Part shown: positions 8,654 through 16,742 of the stretch, in pieces
Layout of the letters: every line of letters starts with the position of its first letter
Numbering within the stretch: the first letter of the stretch is position 1
Assembly: GCA_003388505.1 (NCBI GenBank)
Contig: QQVO01000012.1
Coordinates: 1 to 64,000 of the forward strand
Length of the DNA stretch: 64,000 bases
Direction: 5' to 3'
DNA from: Planctomycetota bacterium
GTDB lineage: Bacteria > Planctomycetota > Planctomycetia > Planctomycetales > Planctomycetaceae
Notes under the pieces: model-generated
The model's input: the letters and a program-made list of their open reading frames with translations, nothing else
Told to the model about the DNA's origin: nothing
Databases searched by the model: none
Program-made: the position numbers and the translations under genes

Positions 8654-9370
8654 ATGAATCGAAAGCAGTACCGCTGCGAAGCCCGGAGCGTAGCCGGGTT
8701 CGTGGCACAGATCGTCCGCTACGTGGCCAGCGGGCACTATTTCTATGTGCGGGTGCTGATCCCCGAGCACAAAGAGCCCCGCCTGGTCGATGAAAAGCTG
8801 TTGCGGTTGTACGACATCGCGCGGCCGGCCTGGCGTCGCGAACGCCGCCGCCTCAAGAGGTCCGCCGGCATTCACTACCTGCGGTACGACCGCCTCGCGG
8901 TGATCATGTTGACGAAGGGCCGGCATGATCAGTTCTACCAGGACCATGGCCGGTCCGTGGCCGACATCCGCCGGCAGGCGCTCAAGGTTCTCGGTTACTC
9001 AATCCGCCTCAGCTACTCAACTGCCGAACAGCGCACGAAGGTCTTCATCCGATTGGACGAAGATCGCTACCGCGAACTCAAGAACCACTTCATCACTATG
9101 TCTGCTTGGGAATCATTCCGCGACCCACTGCGGTTGGAACGTGAGTTCCGGCGTTTGCCGGTGCTGGCCTATGACCCGGTGTTCGATCAACTCGTGGCCA
9201 TCGCCCGGCAGGTGAACCGAACTCGCCGGCGCCGCGGCTTCGCTCCGATCCGCCTACGTTGTCTCCCTTGCAAGGTCCAGCCGACCAAGGTCTTCACAGA
9301 GCAGGCGGACGGCTTGAGCAAAGCCAACCTGCGGAGTCCAGTGATATCAACCGGAGCATCATCGCAGTAG
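8654..9370 (+). CDS. Basic protein next to the large structured RNA
   Basis: A 238-residue, strongly basic protein. It contains ARPAWRRERRRLKRSAGIHY (about residues 56-75), a central region with MLTKGRHDQFYQDHG, and an arginine-rich tail NRTRRRRGFAPIRLRC. No catalytic motif is recognised. The start at 8654 follows AAAGAGG, and a 9-bp hairpin (about 8600-8625) precedes the ribosome site. Direct placement behind 1.5 kb of structured RNA, with many Arg residues, suggests an RNA-binding partner. I infer this from position and charge alone. An IS3-type transposase starts 12 bp after the stop, so the last 20 or so residues may be altered by that insertion. Confidence 0.6.
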   Translation: MNRKQYRCEARSVAGFVAQIVRYVASGHYFYVRVLIPEHKEPRLVDEKLLRLYDIARPAWRRERRRLKRSAGIHYLRYDRLAVIMLTKGRHDQFYQDHGRSVADIRRQALKVLGYSIRLSYSTAEQRTKVFIRLDEDRYRELKNHFITMSAWESFRDPLRLEREFRRLPVLAYDPVFDQLVAIARQVNRTRRRRGFAPIRLRCLPCKVQPTKVFTEQADGLSKANLRSPVISTGASSQ

Positions 9371-9381
9371 GAGGGCATACA

Positions 9382-10491
9382 ATGATGAAACCCAAGCGAC
9401 AGAGCCCATCACAAATCGTTGAGTCACTGAATCGGGCTGAGCGGATGCGCAACGATGGCCAATCGATCGCATCCATTTGCCAGGAACTGGGCATTAGTCG
9501 ACCGACATACTACCGATGGAAACGCGATTACGGCGGCATGACCTCGAGGCGGGCGGAAGACTGGGCAGCAATGCTGCAGGACCGCAAGGGCCTCCTCCAG
9601 TCGCTCGGTGAGCAGTCGAAGCAAGTCGAGATCCTGCGCAACGTCGTGGAAGGAAGCCTCGTCAGTCCGTCTCGCAAGCGAGAAGCCATCCGTTGGCTTG
9701 ACCGGCAAATGATCATCAGCGAGCGTCAGGCCTGCCGGGCGCTGTCGCAACACCGCTCCACGCAACGGTACCGTCCGCAGACCTCGCAGAAGGAAGAAGC
9801 GCTGCGGGAACGCGTCGAAGTCCTCTCTCAGCGATATTCCCGCTTTGGGTATCGCCGTATCTGTGCCATGCTCCGCCGCGAGGGGTGGCACGTGAATCCG
9901 AAACGGATTCATCGTATTCGGCGCAGTCAGGGATTGACCGTAAAAGCCTTGCGGAAACGCAGCGGGAAGGGCGGAGCGACACTGGAACCAGAGAATGTGA
10001 TTTGCGCGGACGGAAAGAACGTGGTCTGGGCCTGGGACGTGATTGATGGCTGGCTCGCAGGCGGCCGGTCCGCCAAATGGCTGACGGTCATCGATGAATA
10101 CACGCGTGAACTTCTCGCCCTCGAGGTGGCCAAGAGAACGTCGGCAACATGGGTCATCGCAACTTTGGAACAGATCCTCACAGAACGCGAGCCACCAGAA
10201 TTCCTACGAAGTGACAATACGCGGCCATTTGTGACTGATCAGGTCGATAAATGGTTGCGTTTGGCCGGCATACCCGCAGTAAACATAACCCCCGGCTCCC
10301 CATGGGAGAACGGACACGTCGAGGCCTTCCACGCCCGATTGCGGGACGAGTTCCTCAACGTCGAGGAGTTCGCATCTATGGATGAAGCAAAACGTCGCAC
10401 GGCTATATGGCGAGATCACTACAATCACGTGCGTGTCCACAGCGCCCTGAATTATCTGACACCAGCGGAGTTCGCGGCAACTCTGGAGTGA
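9382..10491 (+). CDS. IS3-type transposase, OrfA and OrfB fused in one frame
   Basis: A 369-residue transposase. Residues 1-60 are a helix-turn-helix (ICQELGISRPTYYRWK). Residues 120-200 match the OrfB lead-in (SRFGYRRICAMLRREGWHVN). The rve/DDE core follows, with D in VWAWDVIDGW, D in FLRSDN and E in HVEAFHARLRDEF. Most IS3 members need a programmed frameshift to join OrfA and OrfB; here they are continuous. The usual DNGPEF motif reads DNTRPF, which may weaken it. The start follows AGGAGG at 9369-9374. I could not define terminal inverted repeats confidently. Confidence 0.85.
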   Translation: MMKPKRQSPSQIVESLNRAERMRNDGQSIASICQELGISRPTYYRWKRDYGGMTSRRAEDWAAMLQDRKGLLQSLGEQSKQVEILRNVVEGSLVSPSRKREAIRWLDRQMIISERQACRALSQHRSTQRYRPQTSQKEEALRERVEVLSQRYSRFGYRRICAMLRREGWHVNPKRIHRIRRSQGLTVKALRKRSGKGGATLEPENVICADGKNVVWAWDVIDGWLAGGRSAKWLTVIDEYTRELLALEVAKRTSATWVIATLEQILTEREPPEFLRSDNTRPFVTDQVDKWLRLAGIPAVNITPGSPWENGHVEAFHARLRDEFLNVEEFASMDEAKRRTAIWRDHYNHVRVHSALNYLTPAEFAATLE

Positions 10492-10654
10492 CGCTGCTCA
10501 AGCAATCCAGACTAATTTCAGAGCCGTTTTGTTGCTCCCGCCAACCCGACCACTCGATGTGTCTCAGAGGAAACGGACCAAGTCGGAGGGGCTGATGGTC
10601 CAGGAAATGGCGGAGCACAAAAACCCAAAAACCAAACTTGGAGCTCGTCCAGAT

Positions 10655-13600
10655 TCAGTCAAACAAGCCGGGGAAAGGCTCAGTGGCAAATTCTTCCCAA
10701 AAACGGTCGAACGCATCGCGCGGCGACTCCACGTTTTGAGGGATTTCCGTCAATTCATCCAAGTTCACATTCGATCGCCACTGGCGTAGCCTGAGATCCG
10801 TGTTTTCAGAACCTGGTACGAATGTGTAATTCCCGCTGGACCGAGAAAACACATTTGTAACTCGGTTTTCACCGACGCCGGTGGTCAGCACGATGTCCAG
10901 GGCATCGGACCGATAATGAACACCGCGATGCCGGTTATCGCCATCTCCGAATTCGTAAAACACCTCGAGATGATCGGATCGAAAAACGGACGATCTTGTA
11001 ACATTATCGCCATCGCCAAAAACGCCGATGAGAGATGCGTTATCAGATTTCCAGAATCGTTGATGGGACCAGTTGTCGCCATCTCCGGCCTGGAATGCGA
11101 GAACGGCTTGGTCTGAATGCCAGGCGCTTGCAGAGAATCGGTTGTTACCGTTCCCGGCCTGAGCGATCAACCCGGCCATTGGAGAGTTCCATAGATTCGC
11201 TGAGATGCGATTGTTCCCATGTTCCGCATGAATCGCCATCGAGGTATTGGCTGAATTCACGATGTTTGCCATGAATCGATTGGCACCGCCACCGATATCA
11301 GCACCAAAGTGCGAGTCGGAGGAACTCCAAGTGATCAGCCGAATATTGTCGTTTCCCTCTCCAGTGGAAAAGGACCAGGTACCTGCCTGAGAGTCCCGAA
11401 TGTAGGTTCGGATACTGTCGGCGCCCTTTCCGCCAGCAATTTCAGCGTTTACGGCTTGCGACTGAGTGGAAACAACCGAGAGCAAGTTGGAACCGTCGAG
11501 CAGTTGAATGTCGAGGTCGATTCCATCCGCATTCCGCAGGTGAACGCGACCCGTGTCCTTTTGCAGTCCGCCGATGATTTCAACGACTGCACCCGGAGCG
11601 CGCACATCCAAATGGTAAGTGTTCTCGTCCAAAGGTGATTGGTCGCGGGTTCCGCCCAAATCGAGAATGATTTGCGCATCGGCGTGCCGAACGTGAAGGT
11701 TTACGTTGTCGGGTCCACCGAGTGCTGTGACATAGATAAACTCATTCGGCTGGGTGGTGCTGATGTGAAAGACGTCGGCTTCGTCCGTGCCGACATGGGT
11801 AGGCTCTGGCACTTCGTCACCCCCATCAGAGACCGGAGCACTAACAAAATAGGCACTCCCTTCCACCGCGAAATTGAGATTAACTCCGTCGAAAAAGACA
11901 TCGTTAATAGCGAGTATCGGCGTGGGCAATACCAGACCGAACTCAGCAAGCAGCCACTCGTCAAACAGCCGAATCCCTGTAAAACTCTCATGCCAGATGA
12001 ATCCGCCAAGGTCGCTCTCGCCGACTGCATAACCGTTAGCGGAAACACCTAGAACATCGCCCGCGAAGGCGTCGCCGTTCACATCTGCAAGAAGGGTAAG
12101 CTCGGTCCCATTCCAAACGGCTGCCTGTTCAACTGTTTCGAACGTATTGAAATCAAAGAACGAAACAGAACCGCCAATAAAACTACCGTCAGATGAAACA
12201 TCGTTTGCAATACTTGAAAACTGAAAGGGATCCTCTAAGAAAGCAAACGAACCATCGCTCCAAATCGCGGCTTGAGGTGTACTCAGGGTGTTCTGTGCAA
12301 AACCAACCACGATATTACTTGTATCAGAAATGGCAGTAGCGGCTGAGGCGGTACTCGTTGAGGTAAGCCCTTGAATTCCATCACTTTGATCCCAGGTATA
12401 TGCTACTCGACCTCCGTCAGCATCACCAACTACAACACCACCATTCGAAACGTAAAAAGCCGGAGACTGATTAGCTGTTCCCAAAAACCCCACCCCAGTC
12501 GCCACCCCCGGATTCCCAACTTCCCACACAGCACCTTCTCCAAGCCCTTCAGAAAGCGCCGACACCGAGTACCCGGAGATAAACTCCCCGTTATGAGAAA
12601 TCCCCGTCGCAAAGGTATCACCCCCCAACGACCCCAGCGTCGTCGAGTTCACACTGGAGCCATCCGCCGACACGGTAAACAGCACGGCCTCATTCGTCTG
12701 CGTATTATTATTGAAAGTATTCCCCACAAGAAGCGCCGTACCATCCCCCAGCCTCGTCACCCCGACAACTTCTACCTCAGAGCCCAAAGCGACAAGAAGA
12801 GGCTCCTCCGGCGGTTCATCCACGTTGAACGGATTTTCCGCCATCACGAGACGCGCCGAACCGGAAGCTGCAAACAGCAACTGGTCGTTGGCGGCATCCT
12901 CGACAACAGCGCGAACACTGGTGGTGGCAGACCCGAAGGTCACCCCGCCGGGCTGCGCTGCCGCCCAGACGTCGAAGCTGGGAGCACCGACGAAGGGAGA
13001 ATCGACGCCGTTGAACGACGGGTGCCAGATGAAGCCCTCGTTGTCGCCGGTGTCCTCGCCGACGACGACAAGGTCGTTGGTGACGTCCAGGGCCTCCCCT
13101 TCGAGCGGACTGCCGTCGGGGTTGGTCAGCAGCACCAGTTCGGTCTGGCTCGGATCGCTGATGTTCTTCCAGACGGCCACTTGTTGGACCGTTTCGAAGG
13201 TGTTGAAGTCGAACCAGGAGACGAAGCCGACCGCGTGTTGGCCGTTTGGGGAAGTCTTCAGGGCTAAACTTGCCACTTGAAAGGGATCCGGAAGAAAGAT
13301 CGGAGTCGACTGGCTCACCACAAGAGCCTGTGAATTACCAGGACTAGCGATGGCCGAACCCACCAGAACAGTCCCGTCGTCAGATGTTGCGGTCCCAACA
13401 CTGACAAGACCCGTCGCGACGTTCTGAATTCCTCCGGTCACATCCCAACGATAGAAGATCCGACCACCGTCGGCGGCACCCACAAGAACATGGCTGTTTG
13501 ACACGTCCAGTGCGGGAGAGTCCTTGAAACTTCCAATGAATCCGGTGCCGATCGGGTTTTGGAGGTCGGCAACAGCGTAGAGCACACCCTCACCAAAGCC

Positions 13601-14002
13601 AACAGAGCCAGGCGTAGTCGAATAGGCACTGATTCCCGAGCCATCGCTCGAGATCCCAGTCCCGGTCGTCTTCGTGCCCAAGTTCACCAGGAACTCATGG
13701 CTCATTGACGTTCGCGCCGCATCCGTTCGAAACAGAACTGCTTGGTCTTGGTGATTGGCGAGAATCCGAATCTCGCCGCTGGGAGCCACGCCGAGGTCCA
13801 CCACATCGACGGGCACGCCGCCGACCATCAGGTTCATGAAATCCACCGTGGGGCAGATCCTTCGCGGCAGCTCTTCGAAGCCTTCGCCGATACGGTGGAG
13901 AGCCGCGAGGCTAGTTGGAGTGCGCTTTTTGTAGCTCGTGTGAGTGCGTGGCAAGGATGGAAGAAACCCTTTGATAAGATTATGCACGGTGTAAAGCTCC
14001 AA
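10655..14002 (-). CDS. Large HAF-type repeat protein with internal duplication
   Basis: An 1115-residue protein built of repeats. Two related blocks of about 290 residues (about 86-380 and 405-690) share landmarks such as GFLG/GFIG, VGDADGGR, LEDPFQ/LPDPFQ and WFDFNTFETVQQ/FFDFNTFETVEQ. Each contains units like LGSLGGDTFATGIS, the signature of HAF extracellular repeats. The C-terminal third has about ten Asp/Asn/Gly-rich units (GDGDN, AGNGNN, HGNNR), about 30 residues apart, like calcium-binding beta-rolls. Such proteins are usually surface or secreted. No signal peptide is evident at the chosen start, so the true start may lie elsewhere or the 5' end may be lost. No partner genes adjoin. Confidence 0.7.
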   Translation of the reverse strand: MELYTVHNLIKGFLPSLPRTHTSYKKRTPTSLAALHRIGEGFEELPRRICPTVDFMNLMVGGVPVDVVDLGVAPSGEIRILANHQDQAVLFRTDAARTSMSHEFLVNLGTKTTGTGISSDGSGISAYSTTPGSVGFGEGVLYAVADLQNPIGTGFIGSFKDSPALDVSNSHVLVGAADGGRIFYRWDVTGGIQNVATGLVSVGTATSDDGTVLVGSAIASPGNSQALVVSQSTPIFLPDPFQVASLALKTSPNGQHAVGFVSWFDFNTFETVQQVAVWKNISDPSQTELVLLTNPDGSPLEGEALDVTNDLVVVGEDTGDNEGFIWHPSFNGVDSPFVGAPSFDVWAAAQPGGVTFGSATTSVRAVVEDAANDQLLFAASGSARLVMAENPFNVDEPPEEPLLVALGSEVEVVGVTRLGDGTALLVGNTFNNNTQTNEAVLFTVSADGSSVNSTTLGSLGGDTFATGISHNGEFISGYSVSALSEGLGEGAVWEVGNPGVATGVGFLGTANQSPAFYVSNGGVVVGDADGGRVAYTWDQSDGIQGLTSTSTASAATAISDTSNIVVGFAQNTLSTPQAAIWSDGSFAFLEDPFQFSSIANDVSSDGSFIGGSVSFFDFNTFETVEQAAVWNGTELTLLADVNGDAFAGDVLGVSANGYAVGESDLGGFIWHESFTGIRLFDEWLLAEFGLVLPTPILAINDVFFDGVNLNFAVEGSAYFVSAPVSDGGDEVPEPTHVGTDEADVFHISTTQPNEFIYVTALGGPDNVNLHVRHADAQIILDLGGTRDQSPLDENTYHLDVRAPGAVVEIIGGLQKDTGRVHLRNADGIDLDIQLLDGSNLLSVVSTQSQAVNAEIAGGKGADSIRTYIRDSQAGTWSFSTGEGNDNIRLITWSSSDSHFGADIGGGANRFMANIVNSANTSMAIHAEHGNNRISANLWNSPMAGLIAQAGNGNNRFSASAWHSDQAVLAFQAGDGDNWSHQRFWKSDNASLIGVFGDGDNVTRSSVFRSDHLEVFYEFGDGDNRHRGVHYRSDALDIVLTTGVGENRVTNVFSRSSGNYTFVPGSENTDLRLRQWRSNVNLDELTEIPQNVESPRDAFDRFWEEFATEPFPGLFD

Positions 14003-14171
14003 GTTGAAGTGTGGGTCGTAGTGGTCTGCTCCCCGAATTCTGGCCCGGCGGTTGAGAGATCACGAACTGCATGCCTGTAGCGCGAGCGCTGCTGCAGAGC
14101 TCTTTTTCCTTGCACTCTGTTGACTTTTCGATCCGTGCGTCGCATAAGCGGATCGTTGTCACGGAGTTGTT

Positions 14172-15974
14172 ATGGAGCAGTGCCGCAGAAGTTCTATTCA
14201 TCCCTTTCAGCGTCAGACGCCTTTCATCGCGGGCAATCGCCGCTTGCGGGAACCACAAATTCAAGGCTATCGAGCGCTTCAATCGCACTTTGCCGTCGAA
14301 CGAGAACCTGCTTTGGTGCAGATTCCGGTGGGATGCGGAAAGACCGGATTGATGGCGCTGCTTCCGTTTGGAATTGCAGAAGGTCGCGTTTTGATTGTGG
14401 CGCCCAACGTGACAATTCGAGAAACAGTGTTTCAGGCGGTCGACTCGGCGAACACCAATTGTTTTTGGAGACGCGCCGGGGTCGCGAAATCTAGCCCGGA
14501 AGGCCCATTTGCAGCTCGCATCGATCGCAGCGCGCACCTTTCGGACTGCATCGAGAGTCATTTTGTCGTCACCAACGTCCAACAGATCGGCACCAGTCGA
14601 AATCGTTGGCTCGAACGATTCCCGCAGAATTTCTTTGACATGATTCTGATTGATGAAGGCCATCACAATCCGGCGGCGAGCTGACGGCGGCTGATCGATC
14701 ATTTTCCAAACGCTAAGGTCGTCAGCCTGACCGCGACCCCGTTCCGAAGCGACGGCGCAGCCCTGATCGGTAAGCCCGTTTATCGATACTCGTTCCTGAG
14801 AGCGATGAGCCGAGGCTACATCAAACGGCTGCGTGCCATTCACGTGCAGCCGCGCGAGTTGGCCTTCACGTTTGCCGACGAGCGCAGAGAAGTCGGCCTG
14901 CAGGAAGTCCTTCGACTGCGGGAAGAAGTGTGGTTCAGCCGAGGCGTTGCCTTGGCCCCGGAGTGCAACCGGCACATTGTCCGCGCGAGCATTGCCGAAT
15001 GTGAGAGGCTGCGCCAAGCACGACAGATCAAGCATCAGGTTATCGCCGCAGCCTGCTCGGTGCGGCATGCCGAAGAGATAGCCCAGCTTTATCGCGAAGA
15101 AGGTTACGCGGCCGAGGAGATTCACAGCCGGCAAACCAAGATACAGAACCAAAACGTCATCTCTCGTCTGAAAGATGGTCGGATTGACGTGATCGTCCAG
15201 GTCGAGATGCTGGGCGAAGGATTTGACCATCCCCCATTGTCGGTGGCAGCGGTGTTCCGACCTTTTCGGTCGTTGTCTCCGTACGTGCAGTTTGTCGGCC
15301 GGATCATGCGCACGCTGCGAAGTGGTCCGAGTGATCCGGACAACTGTGGTGTCGTCGTCTCGCATGTAGGTTTGAACACGGAACGTCATTGGTCCGATTT
15401 TCGGTCGCTGGATAAGCCGGATCAAGAACTGTGGTCCGGATTGGCCGGGGGCGAAATCGTAGCTGCGTCGGCGTGCGACACGGGGAACGGAGTTGCACAA
15501 GCATTCGCGCCAGACATGCTGGTCACTGCCGAGATACTCGGTGAGTTCCGGCAATCGCTGTTCGGACAGCCTTCCACAAGGGGAGAACAACAACCGTTGC
15601 CGCTCCTTGACGAGACGTCGTCGATGGCGGGTCCGCAGCAGAGACGTCATCAGGCCAAATCCCGGCTGCAGGATATGGTCAACGATTCGATCCGTACTAC
15701 ATTGTGGGCAAGTCAGTTGTCTGGAACGGGTTGGCAAGTTGGCCGCCGCTTCGCGTTTGTGCGAAGACAGAACAACTGGGCCGCGGTGCGCCAGTGGACC
15801 TATCAGGAGCTGAACCGCCGCTTGAGCCGCCGTCCTGGTCGAGGCAAGGAATGGACTCTGGCCGAGATCGAGCAAGCGACGGACGCTCTGCCAGAAGTTC
15901 AACGCGTAATCACGGAACAACTGCAATCTTGTTTTCGGCGTAAGAAGAGATGGCCAAGGTCCGACAGATTCTGA
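14172..15974 (+). pseudogene. SF2 DEAD/DEAH-box helicase interrupted by one in-frame TGA
   Basis: A single reading frame of about 600 codons broken by TGA at 14682-14684. Before the stop are the P-loop VGCGKTG (about residue 55) and the DEGH box (LIDEGHHNPA). After the stop the same frame gives LIDHFPNAKVV, then motif III SLTATPFRSDG and the second RecA domain, with VQVEMLGEGFDHPPLSVAAV and YVQFVGRIMR (motifs V and VI). The TGA sits where related helicases would plausibly have Trp, so a single TGG-to-TGA change is the simplest cause. The start at 14172 follows GGAG. The downstream part could restart at the ATG at 14805, but that would lack motifs I-III. Neighbouring small genes overlap its end, so it was once first in an operon. 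Confidence 0.8.
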
Positions 15975-16345
15975 AGCACGTGCACGTCGAGATTGCGAAA
16001 GGAACTCGCCGCTGCCGAAGAAACCGCGATCACCGGATACGCGCCGGGGAGCCATGTCTGGTAATTCGTGATGATGCTGGTCCCTACAGCAAGAACTACT
16101 GCCGCGAATGTGCCCTGCCGATTCTGAAGCTATGCGCGGCGGACCTACGGCGCTTTCGCGATGTGCTCTTTCCTGATCTGATCGAACAGGCCAAAACGGT
16201 GGCACGGCGACCGGTGACCACAGAGGCCGTGACAATACGAAAGGACGTCGAACGTATTGTCGGCCGGCCCGTGAATGTGACGTTGGGCGTGCCAATCCGA
16301 GATCGCAGGATCGTGAGTGATGCGGGGGGCGAGGAGAAACAGTAG
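15950..16345 (+). CDS. Small zinc-finger-like protein downstream of the helicase
   Basis: A 131-residue protein overlapping the end of the helicase frame by 25 bp. Residues 20-60 hold Cys/His ligands (CRRNRDHRI, GEPCLVI, NYCRECALPI) spaced like a treble-clef or PARP-type zinc finger. The remainder is basic with no recognised motif. Overlap implies co-expression with the helicase, and AAGAAGAG stands just before the ATG. Function is unknown; nucleic acid binding is plausible. Confidence 0.55.
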   Translation: MAKVRQILKHVHVEIAKGTRRCRRNRDHRIRAGEPCLVIRDDAGPYSKNYCRECALPILKLCAADLRRFRDVLFPDLIEQAKTVARRPVTTEAVTIRKDVERIVGRPVNVTLGVPIRDRRIVSDAGGEEKQ

Positions 16346-16559
16346 TGGTAGCCGACCCAGGTCGGTCCGTCGCACGCGACGCGAGCAGGTGGAGACTTTG
16401 ATTCGAATCGATCGACTGCTGGAAGAAGGGCTGACCAGGAGCGACGCCTGTGACTACGTCGGAATCAGCAGCAGTACACTTCACCGATGGCAAGTGCAGC
16501 ACGGCCTGTGCGGTACTGCAAGTCAGCCGGTTTCGGACTGCGCGAAAACCGTTCTGTAG
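16320..16559 (+). CDS. Small helix-turn-helix protein
   Basis: A 79-residue protein overlapping the previous gene. A homeodomain-like helix-turn-helix spans about residues 20-60 (RIDRLLEEGLTRSDACDYVG, then SSSTLHRWQ). Such a fold occurs in small regulators and in transposase N-termini. It follows the helicase and zinc-finger genes with overlap, suggesting one transcription unit. The start could be the GTG at 16317 or the ATG at 16320. Confidence 0.45.
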   Translation: MRGARRNSSGSRPRSVRRTRREQVETLIRIDRLLEEGLTRSDACDYVGISSSTLHRWQVQHGLCGTASQPVSDCAKTVL

Positions 16560-16742
16560 TTGTGTCATTCCAAAGCTCCAGCTTCGCCCGGATTACGGGC
16601 CGCTTGTCGTCCCTAGAATTAGATGTGCGCCGCGCCACGAGAAATTGAGATGGTCGCGCAACATCTTAGAGGGGAAAAGGTTGCGGGATGAGCGGGTGGT
16701 TGCGGCGAGCTACTGAAATCCACCGGCGGGCTTCGGCCCCGT

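Noticed and set aside
13980-16568. An 862-codon open frame on the minus strand over the helicase region
   Set aside because: It is antisense to a helicase frame with clear SF2 motifs; its translation is Arg/Ser/His-rich with no domain.
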